A DNA stretch of 64,000 nt from Oscillibacter sp. 1-3 (GCF_000403435.2 NZ_KE159703.1:1171033-1235032), one strand, 5' to 3'. Shown: positions 1 through 7,757, counted from the first letter of the stretch. Numbers and translations: made by a program. The notes: generated from the sequence alone by a model not told the origin.

Positions 1-9
1 TTTGCTGTC

Positions 10-42
10 CCATAAGACGCCGCGCGTCACGGCATCTTATGG
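10..42 (-). terminator. Hairpin downstream of the tRNA pair
   Basis: A 13-bp inverted repeat (CCATAAGACGCCG / CGGCATCTTATGG, one G-U pair) lies just 3' of the tRNA-Glu gene on the minus strand. It is placed where the tRNA transcript should end. No U-tract follows, so intrinsic termination is likely but not certain. Confidence 0.55.
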
Positions 43-44
43 AA

Positions 45-119
45 TGGTGACCCGTACGGGATTCGAACCCATGTTACAGCCGTGAAAGGGCCGTGTCTTA
101 ACCACTTGACCAACGGGCC
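45..119 (-). tRNA. tRNA-Glu (UUC)
   Basis: The minus strand folds as a complete 75-nt tRNA that begins GGCCCGT and ends ACGGGTCA-CCA, with the CCA encoded. The anticodon loop reads CTTTCAC, giving anticodon UUC. The T-arm has the canonical GGTTCGAATCC core. It is about 170 bp from a second tRNA on the same strand and probably cotranscribed with it. Confidence 0.97.
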
Positions 120-289
120 GTTATTAGAGCGAAATCCGCTCTATTCCGTATCCGCTCTTTGGCGAAAACTGTGTTGTGCTCTCTTGCTCCCCTCTGCTCT
201 AACCCCGCCTTGTCAGGATCTCAACGCAACAGGTACAGAAGAACATTTTTTATAGAGTCCATGAAGCGCCCAGCGGCGCTCCATGGATT

Positions 290-366
290 TGGTAGCGGCA
301 CCTGGATTTGAACCGGGGACACTGCGGGTATGAACCGCATGCTCTAGCCAACTGAGCTATGCCGCC
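290..366 (-). tRNA. tRNA-Met (CAU), elongator type
   Basis: A 77-nt minus-strand cloverleaf starts GGCGGCA, carries the loop TTCATAC (anticodon CAU), the T-arm GGTTCAAATCC and an encoded CCA. The first acceptor pair is G-U, not the C-A mismatch of initiator tRNA, so it is an elongator Met tRNA; a lysidine-modified tRNA-Ile cannot be excluded by eye. A sigma-70 promoter lies 28 bp upstream. Confidence 0.93.
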
Positions 367-393
367 ATAACTCGCCCGTAACGGGCAAAAATT

Positions 394-423
394 ACTATAC
401 CAGAAGAGGCTGCTTTTTGTCAA
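394..423 (-). promoter_or_regulatory. Promoter of the tRNA operon
   Basis: On the minus strand TTGACA is followed after 18 bp by TATAGT, about 28 bp before tRNA-Met. This is a near-consensus housekeeping promoter. A short GC-rich hairpin (CGCCCGTTACGGGCG) lies between it and the tRNA and may be a processed leader. Confidence 0.75.
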
Positions 424-503
424 GTCCTTCCGGCAAAAAAATCAAAAAAATTTTCCGTTATCTCCGACAGGCAGAAACATCCGGCAAATCCAGCCCCGCT
501 TGA

Positions 504-669
504 CTAGGCCTTGTTTGAAAAAAGGCGGAATGCCCAACGGCGAGAGATTTTTTCGCCAGTTAAGGCAAATTTTTGCAGGCGGACTGACGCCCGGTAAGAA
601 AATTTAACGCAGAGTGGCGGATAAAGATCCACCGTTTGGGCGTTTTGTCTTTTTTCAAACATGGCCTAG
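504..669 (-). repeat. MITE-like inverted-repeat element, copy 1
   Basis: About 166 bp bounded by near-perfect terminal inverted repeats (GGCCTTGTTTGAAAAAA) and flanked on both sides by CTAG. Two further copies lie at 34816-34981 and 50172-50333; this one is inverted relative to them. It has no coding capacity. It abuts the IS5-type transposase remnant, whose visible end GGGGTTGTTTGAAAG shares the TTGTTTGAAA core, so the element is probably mobilised by such a transposase (inference). Confidence 0.85.
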
Positions 670-698
670 GGGTTGTTTGAAAGAATGAAACAGTAGTG

Positions 699-1232
699 CT
701 AAATCAACAGGACGGCAATAGCGGCCATATAGACAAAAACGAGAAGAGAAGCATCGAGCTCGTTGTAGCTGGCAGCAATTCTGCAAAACCATTTGATTTT
801 CTGGAAGAAGCACTCGACTAAATGACGTTCCTTGTATAAATGCCAATCCACAGGCCAAGGGTCAGAAACATTGATTTTGGGCGGAATCACATAGCTGGCC
901 CCATGCCCTCAAAATATAGGTTTGGATGGACGCAGCTCCATAAACTCGGTCTGCCAATACGCCGCTGATGATGTTGACCTGTTCCAGCGGTTGGAAGGCA
1001 TGAGTAGAATCGTGGTCACTTCCTGCTGAAGGAAGAAAAGCCACCGGATTTCTCAGGACATCCACGATCGTGTGTAACTTTGTATTCAGCCTGCTTCTTC
1101 TGCGGCCGATGCCTAAAATATCCTTTTCAGCGTACCGCCATCTTGTCGTTTGGCAAAAGGACATACACGGGCTGCCAGGGGCCACAAGCCTCCAGCAATT
1201 CCCGCCATTGTGCGCTACTCCGGACGATCCGG
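699..1232 (-). pseudogene. IS5-family (IS427-like) transposase remnant
   Basis: Translated pieces in different minus-strand frames give, in order, a GPWQPVY segment, GRRRSRLNTKLHTIVD with ADRVYGAA (the catalytic-core region of IS5-type transposases) and the C-terminal IPPKINVSDP...YKERHLVECFFQKIKWFCRIAASY block. The last two are separated by a frameshift near 890-910 and the N-terminus is missing or scrambled, so no active transposase is made. CTAG target duplications are usual for this IS group, which fits the flanks of the neighbouring repeat element. Confidence 0.8.
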
Positions 1233-1296
1233 AGCGTCCCCTTCAACATTGTCCGGTATCCTTCCTGGGACGGCCTTTCTGGTGGTATCTGTGTAG

Positions 1297-1695
1297 ATGT
1301 TTATGGTCGTGGCAACATCCGAAGTATCCCAACAGGCAGAGAAGACGGTCATGTTCTTGCAGGAAAACTGCCAGTGCGAAAATAAAGGAGATTTTGAACT
1401 GCAAAAACACATCGACGCTTACAGTCAGACACGGGAGATTTATGCAAATTATCGAAAATTGACCGGCCGAAAGCAGGCTGAATTTTAAGAACAGCATACC
1501 AGAGAAATCATGACCTGCCAAGCGGTGAAGCGGTACTTTGATTCTCTGAAACAGGAATATGCCGCTTTGCAGGCTGAGAACAAAAAGCGGTATCCAGAGT
1601 ACAAGCAGGCCAAGGCAAACATGATAGAACTGCTCACTGCCCAAAACAACGTGGAACGGATTTTGGGTGTGGCGGAGAAAGAGAAAAATTCGTAA
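1297..1695 (+). pseudogene. Relaxase/mobilisation protein C-terminal remnant
   Basis: One frame reads as the lysine- and glutamate-rich helical tail seen at the end of clostridial mobilisation relaxases: a HIDAYSQTREIYANYRKLTGRKQAEF segment in two parts, then a TAA stop at 1486-1488 where such proteins usually have an aromatic residue, then QAVKRYFDSL, QAENKKRYPEYKQAKANM and LTAQNNVERILG up to 1695. The relaxase catalytic domain is absent. It implies that a mobilisable element once lay next to the tRNA pair. The family call rests on recall of homologues and is moderate. Confidence 0.6.
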
Positions 1696-1769
1696 CCGCC
1701 AGCAGGAGGTACATTGATTGATGATTTTTCTCTTCCTGCGGGTAACAGCAGACGTCGGAGGCGGCTTAA

Positions 1770-1797
1770 AAATCCGGGCGCAAGCGCGCCCGGATTT
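1770..1797 (+). terminator. Intrinsic terminator after the relaxase remnant
   Basis: AAATCCGGGCGC-AAGC-GCGCCCGGATTT is a perfect 12-bp hairpin with a tetraloop, ending in TTT. It insulates the following ZIP operon from the mobile-element debris. Confidence 0.75.
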
Positions 1798-1936
1798 ACA
1801 GGGATTTGGGGACAGTTAGCCACCAACAAGCACGCGCTGGGTATATACCGGCGCCTTGCTTGCCGGTACCCGGTACCAGTATGAGAACATTTGGCGCCAA
1901 GGTGATTCTTGTGGGGCATTTTTCTTGCGTGTTGGA

Positions 1937-1965
1937 TTGACAACAGTAAGGGTTTGTTATAATAT
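1937..1965 (+). promoter_or_regulatory. Sigma-70 promoter of the ZIP operon
   Basis: TTGACA (1937-1942) and TAATAT (1960-1965) are separated by 17 bp, a near-consensus housekeeping promoter. An overlapping TATAAT at 1958 is an alternative -10. The operator at 1970-1991 lies on the expected start point. Confidence 0.75.
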
Positions 1966-1969
1966 AAGT

Positions 1970-1991
1970 ATAGTTAGTAATATCTAACTTT
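1970..1991 (+). promoter_or_regulatory. Operator-like dyad, copy 1 (ZIP promoter)
   Basis: ATAGTTAGT-AATA-TCTAACTTT: an imperfect dyad immediately downstream of the -10 box. It matches the perfect dyad at 7736-7757 in 20 of 22 positions. Its place over the transcription start suggests a repressor site. The binding protein is unknown; the TetR protein of 7101-7715 is a candidate. Confidence 0.7.
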
Positions 1992-2006
1992 TGAATTGGA
2001 GGAAAC

Positions 2007-2789
2007 ATGACAGCAGAATTGATGCAGGGGATTTTACTTCCATTCTTTGGAACAGTGTTGGGAACTGCTTGTGTGTTTGTGATGCGCGGCACACTCCATA
2101 TAACAGTCCAACGCGGCTTAACTGCTTTCGCGGCTGGGGTCATGGTGGCAGCATCCGTATGGAGCCTTTTGATCCCCGCTATGGAGCAGGCATCTGGCAT
2201 GGGACACTGGGCATTTTTCCCGGCTGTGACGGGTTTCTGGTTCGGTATTCTGCTCCTGCTGGTACTGGACAGAACAATCCCTCATTTGCACCGGAACAGC
2301 GATGAACCGGAGGGGCCTCATACACAGTTGAAACGAACCACTATGCTGGTGCTGGCCGTCACCCTCCACAATATCCCGGAAGGTATGGCAGTAGGCGTGG
2401 TGCTGGCGGGTTGGATGGCTGGAAATGAGACGATCACCGTCACCGGCGCATTAGCCTTGTCGATTGGCATTGCGATTCAAAATTTTCCGGAGGGGGCCAT
2501 TATTTCCATGCCGCTCCGGGCAGAGGGAGCCAGAAAGGGGAGGGCTTTTCTCTATGGCGTCCTGTCCGGTGTGGCGGAACCGCTGGCCGCTGTGCTGACC
2601 ATTTGGGCGGCTGGCCCGATTCTCCCAGCGCTGCCTTATCTGCTCAGTTTTGCGGCTGGGGCTATGATCTATGTTGTGGTAGAGGAACTGATCCCGGAAG
2701 CATCTGCCGGGACGCACTCCAACATTGGGACGCTGTTCTTTGCGGCGGGATTTACCATTATGCTGGCGCTGGATGTGGCGCTGGGATAA
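2007..2789 (+). CDS. ZIP-family divalent metal transporter
   Basis: 260 residues, the usual size for bacterial ZIP (GufA/ZupT-type) proteins, with about eight predicted membrane spans. The metal-site helix carries the hallmark HNIPEG (near residue 119) and a second helix carries the paired QNFPEGA motif. ZIP proteins carry Zn2+ and other divalent metals into the cytoplasm. A GGAGGAAAC ribosome site lies just before the ATG. It heads a plus-strand run of genes and its promoter carries the operator-like dyad also found before the MATE exporter, which suggests common control. Confidence 0.9.
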   Translation: MTAELMQGILLPFFGTVLGTACVFVMRGTLHITVQRGLTAFAAGVMVAASVWSLLIPAMEQASGMGHWAFFPAVTGFWFGILLLLVLDRTIPHLHRNSDEPEGPHTQLKRTTMLVLAVTLHNIPEGMAVGVVLAGWMAGNETITVTGALALSIGIAIQNFPEGAIISMPLRAEGARKGRAFLYGVLSGVAEPLAAVLTIWAAGPILPALPYLLSFAAGAMIYVVVEELIPEASAGTHSNIGTLFFAAGFTIMLALDVALG

Positions 2790-2799
2790 GCGGGAACGC

Positions 2800-3684
2800 A
2801 TGATGAGATTACTGATTTACGGTGCCGGGGTCATCGGCAGTTTCTATGCGGCGCTGTTCAGCAGAGCTGGATACAATACGACTGTGTATGCGCGGGGGAA
2901 GCGGCTGGAGATGCTGAAAAGGGCCGGTTTGCTATATGAACATGAGGGCCGACTTCATTCGGCTCATGTGGAGGTCATTGACCGTGTCGCGAATGAGGAG
3001 CACTTCGATTTTATCTTTTTAACAGTCAAAGAAAATCAGGTGCATGCTGCGTTAAGGGAGCTTCGTTCCAATTGCAGCCCGAATATCGTGACCATGGTAA
3101 ATACCCTTGAGCCATATGGCAAATGGGAAGAACTCTGCGGGACGGGACGCATTATTCCCGCTTTTCCAGGCGCTGGCGGCAGCTTTCAAGGAGATGTTCT
3201 GAAAGCCGCGCTGACCCCGAAGATCATCCAGCCTACGACCTTCGGGGAAATAGACGGAAAGAAAACAAAGCGACTGCAGGAAATATCCCTGCTATTGAGA
3301 AAAGCGGAGATCCCTTATCAGATCGCAAAAAATATGCACGATTGGCAGCTGTGCCACCTTGCGATGGTAGTCCCGATTGCCGACGCTTACTATGTGGCAG
3401 AGCATCCCAAAGAGGCATGGCGGGAGAAAGCGGTGATGCTCAATACGGCAAGGCGGCTGAAACGCAACTTCAAGACGCTTCATGCTCAGGGAATCCACCT
3501 CTCCCCTTGGAAGATGAACCTGCTTTGTCTTGCGCCCGTGTGGCTTTTGAAAGCCGGGATGACTGCGGTTTTCAAAAGCAGTTTTGGAGATGTGTTTATG
3601 TATCAGCATTCCATGAACGCGCCCGATGAAATGCGGCAGCTGCACACGCAGTTTTATCGGTATATTGCGGATGCGGCAGAGTGA
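2800..3684 (+). CDS. Ketopantoate-reductase-family oxidoreductase
   Basis: About 294 residues when started at the tandem ATGs (2800/2803); the longer frame upstream lies inside the ZIP gene. The N-terminus reads MRLLIYGAGVIGSFYAALFSRAG, a GxGxxG dinucleotide fold of the ApbA/PanE superfamily, followed by the FIFLTVKENQ strand and a C-terminal helical domain. These NAD(P)H enzymes reduce 2-oxo acids such as ketopantoate. Context (methyltransferases, hydrolases, exporters) suggests a secondary role rather than pantothenate synthesis. No strong ribosome site is visible. Confidence 0.8.
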   Translation: MMRLLIYGAGVIGSFYAALFSRAGYNTTVYARGKRLEMLKRAGLLYEHEGRLHSAHVEVIDRVANEEHFDFIFLTVKENQVHAALRELRSNCSPNIVTMVNTLEPYGKWEELCGTGRIIPAFPGAGGSFQGDVLKAALTPKIIQPTTFGEIDGKKTKRLQEISLLLRKAEIPYQIAKNMHDWQLCHLAMVVPIADAYYVAEHPKEAWREKAVMLNTARRLKRNFKTLHAQGIHLSPWKMNLLCLAPVWLLKAGMTAVFKSSFGDVFMYQHSMNAPDEMRQLHTQFYRYIADAAE

Positions 3685-3701
3685 GGAACGGGGGGAGCGT
3701 G

Positions 3702-4370
3702 ATGAAATATACCTGTTGCGAGCGGCTCATGTGGCACATCATCGCACCCGCCTCCCTCCGCTTTCTCTCGGCGCAGGGCTGGGATGTTTCCGATCTGAAA
3801 AAGAAGGCCAAAACGATTTACCGCCAAATGGCGGCACACACACCGGGCATCGGCGGGCTGAGCGGCAATTCCCTTCACATCTGCCTCGTGGCCGGGATGA
3901 TCTGGCTGTCCGTCTATGAGGCGGCGGAGGGCAGAATGGGCGAGTCGTGCTTTGCAGGTATGGTGAAGGCCGGGATGGAAAGCCCCATGGTCAAAGCGTC
4001 CTTTACCGGAAAAGCAAAGACCTCCTTTACACGGACGGCACAGCAAAAGCGGGCAGTCAAGGCGGTGCGGGACAACGCCGCCCCCGGCGGGCCGTTCAAC
4101 TGGCAGGCCGAGGTCATCCTGGGCCGGGACGCGGAGGAATACACCATCCTCTACCGCCAGTGCGGCTTGTGCGCCCTGGGCCGACAGGAGGGACTGCCCC
4201 ACCTGGTGCCTTATCTGTGCGCGCTGGACACACTGTCCATCGACTGGATTGGAGGAAAGCTCCGCCGCACCAAAACGCTGGCCTCAGGCGGGGACTGCTG
4301 CGATTTTTATATCTGCAAAAAAGGTTCAAAATGGGACAGAGAGCATAAAACAGGAGGAGTATCATGCTGA
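3702..4370 (+). CDS. L-2-amino-thiazoline-4-carboxylic acid hydrolase family protein
   Basis: 222 residues from the ATG at 3702, which has a strong GGGGGGAG site; a GTG at 3681 lacks one. The pattern (N-terminal helical part, then a C-terminal alpha/beta part with GPFNWQAEVILG, QCGLCALGRQEG and the ending GGDCCDFYICKKGSKWD) matches the ATC-hydrolase fold family, which cleaves cyclic C-S/C-N substrates or has unknown roles. The paired cysteines near 200 are typical of the family. It overlaps the next gene by 7 bp, so the two are translationally coupled. Confidence 0.75.
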   Translation: MKYTCCERLMWHIIAPASLRFLSAQGWDVSDLKKKAKTIYRQMAAHTPGIGGLSGNSLHICLVAGMIWLSVYEAAEGRMGESCFAGMVKAGMESPMVKASFTGKAKTSFTRTAQQKRAVKAVRDNAAPGGPFNWQAEVILGRDAEEYTILYRQCGLCALGRQEGLPHLVPYLCALDTLSIDWIGGKLRRTKTLASGGDCCDFYICKKGSKWDREHKTGGVSC

Positions 4371-4612
4371 AAATCACTGTGCAAGTAGACGGAATGATGT
4401 GTGGAATGTGCGAGGCCCATGTGAACGATGCCGTTCGCAAAGCGTTTCCGGTGAAAAAGGTCACGTCCTCCCACAGCAAGGGACAGACCGTTATCCTCAC
4501 GGAAAACGACATTGACGAGGGCGCCCTGAGCGCTGCGATCAACGCCACTGGTTACGCGGTCAATGCGGTATCTAAGGAGCCCTATGAGAAGAAGGGGCTG
4601 TTTCACAGATGA
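4364..4612 (+). CDS. Heavy-metal-associated (HMA) domain protein
   Basis: 82 residues forming a single ferredoxin-like HMA domain. The metal-binding loop GMMCGMCEAHV gives MxCxxC at residues 10-15. Such small proteins chaperone Cu+ or Zn2+ to P-type ATPases or enzymes. It overlaps the gene before it by 7 bp and its stop overlaps the start codon of the broken methyltransferase (ATGA), marking an old operon. Together with the ZIP gene it points to metal handling in this island. Confidence 0.85.
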   Translation: MLKITVQVDGMMCGMCEAHVNDAVRKAFPVKKVTSSHSKGQTVILTENDIDEGALSAAINATGYAVNAVSKEPYEKKGLFHR

Positions 4613-4914
4613 TCCGCCGCGTTGCGATTCAACACGACTACCAAGGTTTAGGCAAAGACGCTGCTCCAGGCGGATATTACCTGTCTGGACTACTCCCCGG
4701 ACATGATGTCCACCGCCCGGCAGCGGACAAGGCGGCAGACCTGAACAATGTGCGGTTTCGGCAGGGCGATGTGAGAGCGTTGCCCTTTGAGAATGATAGC
4801 TTTGATCTGGCGCTGTCCCTCAATGGCGTTCATGCTTTTCCGGACAAAGAGGCAGCTTACCGGGAAATTCATCGCGTTCTTCGTCCGGACGGAATATTCT
4901 GCGGCTGCTTCTAG
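4609..4914 (+). pseudogene. Class I SAM methyltransferase, internally deleted and frameshifted
   Basis: The start codon overlaps the HMA stop, but the glycine-rich motif I is missing. Another frame carries ADITCLDYSPDMMSTARQR (motif II region), then the reading shifts near 4725 into NVRFRQGDVRALPFENDSFDLALSLNGVHAFPDKEAAYREIHRVLRPDG, the motif III-V block of a UbiE-type methyltransferase. It ends at 4914 soon after that block. At least one deletion and one frameshift make the product inactive. Confidence 0.75.
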
Positions 4915-4957
4915 ATGATATGGGCAGCCGCTGCCCCCGTTTAATCTCCAAAGCTCT

Positions 4958-5094
4958 TTACCTCGGCGCCAGAGGATATTCAGGCTGCGGTAACGGAACA
5001 TAGGGAGCGGTTTCCAGGAGCAGAGCATTGGGGTTGTTTTTGCTCTGCGTTTTACTGTTTTTGGAAATCTCGAATTGGTATGACAGAATTGTGA
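4958..5094 (+). pseudogene. Short degenerate coding remnant
   Basis: One frame is open for about 45 codons (TSAPEDIQAAVTEHRERF, then PGAEHWGCFCSAFYCFWKS) and stops at 5092-5094. The amino-acid content looks protein-like, but there is no start codon of its own and the family was not recognised. It is probably the tail of a gene whose front was lost together with the methyltransferase. Confidence 0.3.
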
Positions 5095-5104
5095 TTGGCC
5101 GGCT

Positions 5105-5260
5105 ATGGGTGGCCGCAGTATGTTCTGGATTCTGCCCGGTATAGAAGATATTCCGTTTGTGAAGTCGTGGAGAGAGATTTTAGTGAAGCGGACGATCTTG
5201 TCTGTGATCTGGTTCGTTGTCGCGGCGGTGATTACACTGCTGGGTATTCTGATTTTCTGA
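5105..5260 (+). CDS. Possible 51-residue membrane peptide
   Basis: An ATG-initiated frame of 51 codons: a polar N-terminal half (SMFWILPGIEDIPFVKSW) then a single hydrophobic span (TILSVIWFVVAAVITLLGIL). No clear ribosome site was found. It ends just before the broken hydrolase gene. It could be a real small protein or the C-terminal end of a decayed membrane protein. Confidence 0.3.
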   Translation: MGGRSMFWILPGIEDIPFVKSWREILVKRTILSVIWFVVAAVITLLGILIF

Positions 5261-5263
5261 GGA

Positions 5264-6164
5264 ATGGGTGTGAAGCTAATGAATCGGAACGCAGCATATC
5301 GCGTCAAGACAGACGGTTTTCACGGTGATCTGTTTTGTCCTGTCCGGGACGCATATCCGGGAAAAGCGCTGATCTGCTTCAGCGGCAGCGATGGGAGGCT
5401 TGAGCTGACCCGGATGCTGGCGGCAGTCTTTCAAGCCCACGGGTTGACGGTCCTGGCGCTGGCCTATGTGATGGAGGAAGGGACTGCCCGATCAGTTTTA
5501 CCATGTCCCCATCGACACGTTGGAGGCGGCGGCAAAGCGGCTGCATGATATGGGCTATGAAAAGGTGGGGCTGTGGGGAATCTCCAAGGGTGCGGAGCTG
5601 GCGCTGACGGCGGGAAGTCTCCTGCCGGGGCTTGTCAATGCGGTGGCAGCGGCAGCGCCGATCAGTACCGTTTGCCAGGGCTTCACAAAGAAAAAGGGTA
5701 TCACGCTCTTGCCGGGGAGCAGTTGGAGGTTTCACGGAGAAGAACTCCCCTATACCAGCTTCGGGCTGAAAAAATTCCCGCTCGGCCATGTACTGCAAAA
5801 AAGCCTCATTGCGCGGGAGTTGACCATGTATGACCTCTACCTGCCCGTAGTACAGAAGCCGAACCCCGCTGCAGTAATCAAAGCGGAGAAGATCACCGGC
5901 CCCGTCCTGCTGATCTCATCCGGGATGGATACGATGTGGACCTCTGAACTGGCCGCGGAACAGGTGATGGACCGGCTGCGGCAGCATAGCTTTCCATACT
6001 TCTGCCAGCATTTGCGTTATGATTATGGCGGCCGCCTGTTTGTCCCGGTGGAATTTTGGATGACAAAACTTTTCAAGGGTGATCGGGGACAGAATAGGGA
6101 GCCAGGGCGAAAGGCCCGGATGGATTCGCTCACAAAAACGCTGGAATTTGTTTCGCAGTGGTAA
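5264..6164 (+). pseudogene. Acyl-CoA thioester hydrolase/BAAT-type alpha/beta hydrolase, frameshifted
   Basis: The N-terminal part (DGFHGDLFCPV, KALICFSGSDG, LTVLALAYVMEEG) and the C-terminal part (LPDQFYHVPIDTLEAAAKRLHDMGYEKVG, LWGISKGAELAL nucleophile elbow with the active Ser, AAPIS) join perfectly if one base is removed near 5481-5484 (an extra A in GGACTGCC). Without that base the protein would be about 295 residues, a normal size for the BAAT C-terminal family. Either a real one-base insertion or a sequencing error. The start may be 5264 or 5279. Confidence 0.75.
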
Positions 6165-6176
6165 GGCAGTGAAAAA

Positions 6177-6998
6177 ATGGAACTAAAAGAAAATACAGTC
6201 CAGCAGACCCTCTGTTTGCCGCTCTGCGGACGGATGATCGCGGCACGAAAATACCCCGACCTGTTTCCGGATCGGGACGCGGAGCGTATTGTCCGCGAGT
6301 TGGGACAGGATATTTCCGGGCGGGCGATGTACCGTCTGCAATATATGTGGATCAACTGCGTCATTCGCCAGTACAATCTTGCGTGGGAGATCACCGAATA
6401 TCTGAAAAAACACCCGAGGGCCGCTGTAGTGGAGCTGGGGGCGGGCCTTTCCTGCCTGCGGCGGCAGATGAGCAGCAACGCAAATCCCTGGTACTGCCTG
6501 GATATGGAGAACGTGATTGCCCTGCGGGAAAAACACATTCCCCCGGGAGAGCATGAACATAATGTGGTCTGTGACCTCGACGATTTTTCCTGGTTTGATA
6601 AAATCGACTTCAACCCAGCGGAGGGTATCGTCTTTACCGCCGGAGGGCTGTTCTACTATTTTGAGAAGGACCAGGTGCGCCGTCTGCTGTGCGCTATGGC
6701 GGAGCGGTTCCCTGGAGGCATGATTACCTTTGACGCAGTAAATTCCTTGGGACTGAAGGGTGTCAATGCAGAGGTAAAGCTGGCGGGAAATAACCGTACA
6801 AAATCCTTTTTCTCATTAGAACATCCTGAGAAGGAGCTGGAAAGCTGGTCTGACCGTATCATCAATGTGTCAGAGAAGGACTATGCGGACGGTTATCTGA
6901 AGGGCGGCTACCGAAAATCATTCATCACCCGTGTGTTCAACTGGACTATGCGGACATTCCATATGGGCTTTATGCTTCATGTGGAGTTCAAGCAGTGA
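6177..6998 (+). CDS. Leucine carboxyl methyltransferase-family SAM enzyme
   Basis: 273 residues. The front carries the fold signature (ARKYPDLF, DISGRAMYRLQYMW, then AAVVELGAGLSCLRRQM as the SAM-binding motif I), followed by WYCLDMENVI and the conserved FTAGGLFYYFEKDQV block. These place it in the Tcmp/LCM family of O-methyltransferases that act on small carboxylates or polyketide-like compounds. The substrate is unknown. It is followed directly by a strong hairpin, so it closes the ZIP-led transcription unit. Confidence 0.8.
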   Translation: MELKENTVQQTLCLPLCGRMIAARKYPDLFPDRDAERIVRELGQDISGRAMYRLQYMWINCVIRQYNLAWEITEYLKKHPRAAVVELGAGLSCLRRQMSSNANPWYCLDMENVIALREKHIPPGEHEHNVVCDLDDFSWFDKIDFNPAEGIVFTAGGLFYYFEKDQVRRLLCAMAERFPGGMITFDAVNSLGLKGVNAEVKLAGNNRTKSFFSLEHPEKELESWSDRIINVSEKDYADGYLKGGYRKSFITRVFNWTMRTFHMGFMLHVEFKQ

Positions 6999-7010
6999 CA
7001 TCCATAAAGA

Positions 7011-7048
7011 CAAGAAGCTCTGTCATTTAGACTTGACAGAGCTTCTTG
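7011..7048 (+). terminator. Intrinsic terminator after the LCM methyltransferase
   Basis: Perfect 15-bp arms (CAAGAAGCTCTGTCA / TGACAGAGCTTCTTG) with an 8-nt loop. The right arm contains the -35 box of the TetR promoter, so terminator and promoter share bases. Confidence 0.8.
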
Positions 7049-7061
7049 ATTGTGCTAATAT
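7033..7061 (+). promoter_or_regulatory. Sigma-70 promoter of the TetR gene
   Basis: TTGACA (7033-7038), 17 bp, TAATAT (7056-7061): a near-consensus promoter with the same two hexamers as the ZIP promoter. The -35 lies inside the terminator stem of the upstream gene. Confidence 0.8.
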
Positions 7062-7074
7062 AACACTGTTATAT
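7058..7074 (+). promoter_or_regulatory. Operator-like palindrome at the TetR start
   Basis: ATATAACA-C-TGTTATAT is a perfect 17-bp palindrome that begins in the -10 box and covers the expected start point. This is the classic position for TetR-family autorepression. It differs in sequence from the dyads before the ZIP and MATE genes. A GTTATA...CGGG direct repeat follows. Confidence 0.65.
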
Positions 7075-7100
7075 ACGGGCGTTATACGGGAGGCAGGTAC

Positions 7101-7715
7101 ATGGAAGAATACAGTGATACTTTGGGGCGTATTCAACAGGCGGCTATGGAGGAGTTTTTAGAAAAAGGTTTTGCGGACGCTTCCCTGCGGCAGATTGTCA
7201 AGAATGCCGGTGTGACCACTGGAGCCTTTTACGGCTATTATTCCAGCAAGACAGCCTTGTTTGCCGCTTTGGTGGAGCCTCACGCCGCCGCTGTGATGGG
7301 GATGTTTATGCGGGCGCAGACGGCATTTTCTGCGTTGCCGGAACAGGAGCAGCCCGCCCATGTGGGAGTAGAATCAAAGGACTGCGTGACAGAAATGCTC
7401 GACTACATCTACCAGCATCCAAAGCCGTTTAAGCTGCTGGTCTGCAAGGCTCAGGGAACCGGCTATGAAGACTTCATCCACAACATGGTCGAGATCGAGG
7501 TGGAGTCGACCCGGCGATTTATGGATGTCCTTCGCAGGCAGGGACAAAGAATGCCTGATCTGGACGATCAGCTCTGCCACATTATTGCCAGCGGAATGTT
7601 CCATGGGATATTTGAGGTCGTGGTTCACGATATGCCCTATGACCGGGCAAAACAGTATGTTCAGCAGCTCCAGGATTTTTTTCTTGCAGGCTGGCACAGC
7701 CTGATAGGGGTCTGA
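7101..7715 (+). CDS. TetR/AcrR-family repressor
   Basis: 204 residues. The N-terminal DNA-binding domain is clear: a helix with IQQAAMEEFLEKGFADASLRQIVKNAGVT, then TGAFYGYYSSKTALFAALV, the typical TetR recognition helix and following turn. The C-terminal ligand domain is diverse. GGGAGG lies before the ATG. It sits between two transporter-containing units and in front of the MATE gene, as usual for a repressor of efflux. It probably represses itself through the palindrome at 7058-7074 and may act on the shared dyads at 1970 and 7736. Confidence 0.9.
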   Translation: MEEYSDTLGRIQQAAMEEFLEKGFADASLRQIVKNAGVTTGAFYGYYSSKTALFAALVEPHAAAVMGMFMRAQTAFSALPEQEQPAHVGVESKDCVTEMLDYIYQHPKPFKLLVCKAQGTGYEDFIHNMVEIEVESTRRFMDVLRRQGQRMPDLDDQLCHIIASGMFHGIFEVVVHDMPYDRAKQYVQQLQDFFLAGWHSLIGV

Positions 7716-7725
7716 GACCCCTATC
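7703..7725 (+). terminator. Hairpin overlapping the TetR stop codon
   Basis: GATAGGGGTC-TGA-GACCCCTATC: perfect 10-bp arms whose loop is the TetR stop codon. Only a weak T-rich tail (AATTT) follows, so it may be a terminator or an mRNA 3' end structure. Confidence 0.55.
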
Positions 7726-7735
7726 AATTTGCCAA

Positions 7736-7757
7736 ATAGTTAGTAATAACTAACTAT
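7736..7757 (+). promoter_or_regulatory. Operator-like dyad, copy 2 (MATE promoter)
   Basis: ATAGTTAGT-AATA-ACTAACTAT is a perfect dyad with 9-bp arms, 66 bp before the MATE start. It covers the -35 region of a promoter with -10 TATAAG (7762-7767). It differs in two positions from the dyad at 1970-1991. Confidence 0.75.

Noticed and set aside
862-1185. Open frame of 107 codons as an independent gene
   Set aside because: It is a fragment of the IS5 transposase; the homologous reading continues in another frame after a shift.
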